Origin: Polytrichum commune
Lineage: Eukaryota > Streptophyta > Polytrichopsida > Polytrichales > Polytrichaceae
Length of the DNA stretch: 64,000 nucleotides
Assembly: GCA_950295325.1 (NCBI GenBank)
Contig: OX485806.1
Coordinates: 5,582,001-5,646,000 of the forward strand
Direction of reading: 5' to 3'
The notes under the pieces were generated by a model. That model was not told the DNA's origin. It saw nothing but the letters and a program-made list of their open reading frames with translations, and made no database searches. Below are positions 63,897 to 64,000 of this stretch, one piece after another. The translations under genes were made by a program, and so were the position numbers. The number at the start of each line of letters is the position of its first letter. Positions within the stretch are counted from its first letter, which is position 1.

Positions 63897-64000
63897 CTCA
63901 AAAATTTGAAACCATATCATTGCAAGAAACCAACTTGCCTCTTCCAGTGTTAAAAATATAGAAGGTATATTAACAAAGGGCAGAGCAACACAGAAACCAG
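63897..64000 (-). other. Possible intron of the edge gene candidate
   Basis: On the minus strand this stretch is T-rich and has stops in all frames, with a possible exon remnant ending GGAAGAG|GCAAGT. It continues beyond the window. Confidence 0.2.

Overview
This is nuclear intergenic DNA of a flowering plant. The base composition is AT-rich. No reading frame exceeds about 145 codons, and none looks like a plant, viral or transposon protein. The best class marker is a complete Stowaway-type MITE at 39011-39282 (ends CTCCCTCCG / CGGAGGGAG, flanked by TA). tRNA-derived SINEs with target-site duplications (TSDs) and 8-bp-TSD hAT-type MITEs agree with this. I cannot name the species. No gene is called with confidence. 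The only gene candidate is a possible 3' end of a minus-strand gene at the right edge (63763-63896).

Most of the window is old, nested, non-autonomous repeats, found here by comparing the window with itself. F1 has ends TAAGGTATG...CATACCTTA, about 380 bp, with about 12 whole or partial copies (10.2, 26.7, 27.7, 28.7, 30.4, 31.7, 35.1, 35.8, 47.9, 57.6, 59.9 and 61.2 kb). F2 has ends with GTGCAATTAGGT, about 200-300 bp, seven copies (6.9, 17.6, 27.4, 34.8, 39.4, 40.0, 62.6 kb). F3 has ends near CAATGTTGG, about 360 bp, four copies (17.7, 20.3, 58.2, 62.0 kb). F4 has ends of ACACTA/ACACTG/ACACCG type, mostly 215-235 bp with longer variants, about a dozen copies. F5 is a foldback repeat with a conserved core at 0.9, 5.5, 25.6, 44.3, 52.7 and 58.7 kb. 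F6 is a large LTR-like repeat of 1.4-2.2 kb in three copies (12.6, 23.5 and inverted 33.4 kb), rich in the word ACTATNGTC. F7 is a SINE with three copies (8.0, 21.5, 29.0 kb). Two loci (10.65-11.99 and 55.5-57.0 kb) share a 0.7-kb block A beside an LTR-like block B, with B in opposite orientation.

Layout. 0-5 kb: unannotated DNA, a foldback element and SSRs. 5.1-6.9 kb: a GC-richer, CT- and SSR-rich tract that resembles promoter or 5'UTR DNA. 7-22 kb: dense MITEs, block A/B copy 1, F6 copy 1, a SINE. 22.5 kb: a short GC island. 23-36 kb: F6 copies 2 and 3, the intact F5 element, F1 copies and a SINE nested in F1. 36-42 kb: sparse DNA with promoter-like motifs, plus the Stowaway. 42-51 kb: inverted-arm element, 179-bp tandem duplication, nested F5/F4, hAT-like MITE. 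52 kb: GC-rich tract with a G-box. 54-62 kb: hairpins, block A carrying a hAT MITE, F1, F3, F4. 62.9-64 kb: single-copy-looking DNA with the possible gene end.

Nesting gives relative ages: F3 in F2, F4 in F5 (twice), SINE in F1, foldback in F1, hAT MITE in block A. G and C homopolymer runs of 9-18 bases are strikingly common (about 19). I see no CRISPR array, rRNA, true tRNA gene, replicon or prokaryote-style system. All family relations were read by eye; copy boundaries are approximate unless ends or TSDs are quoted.
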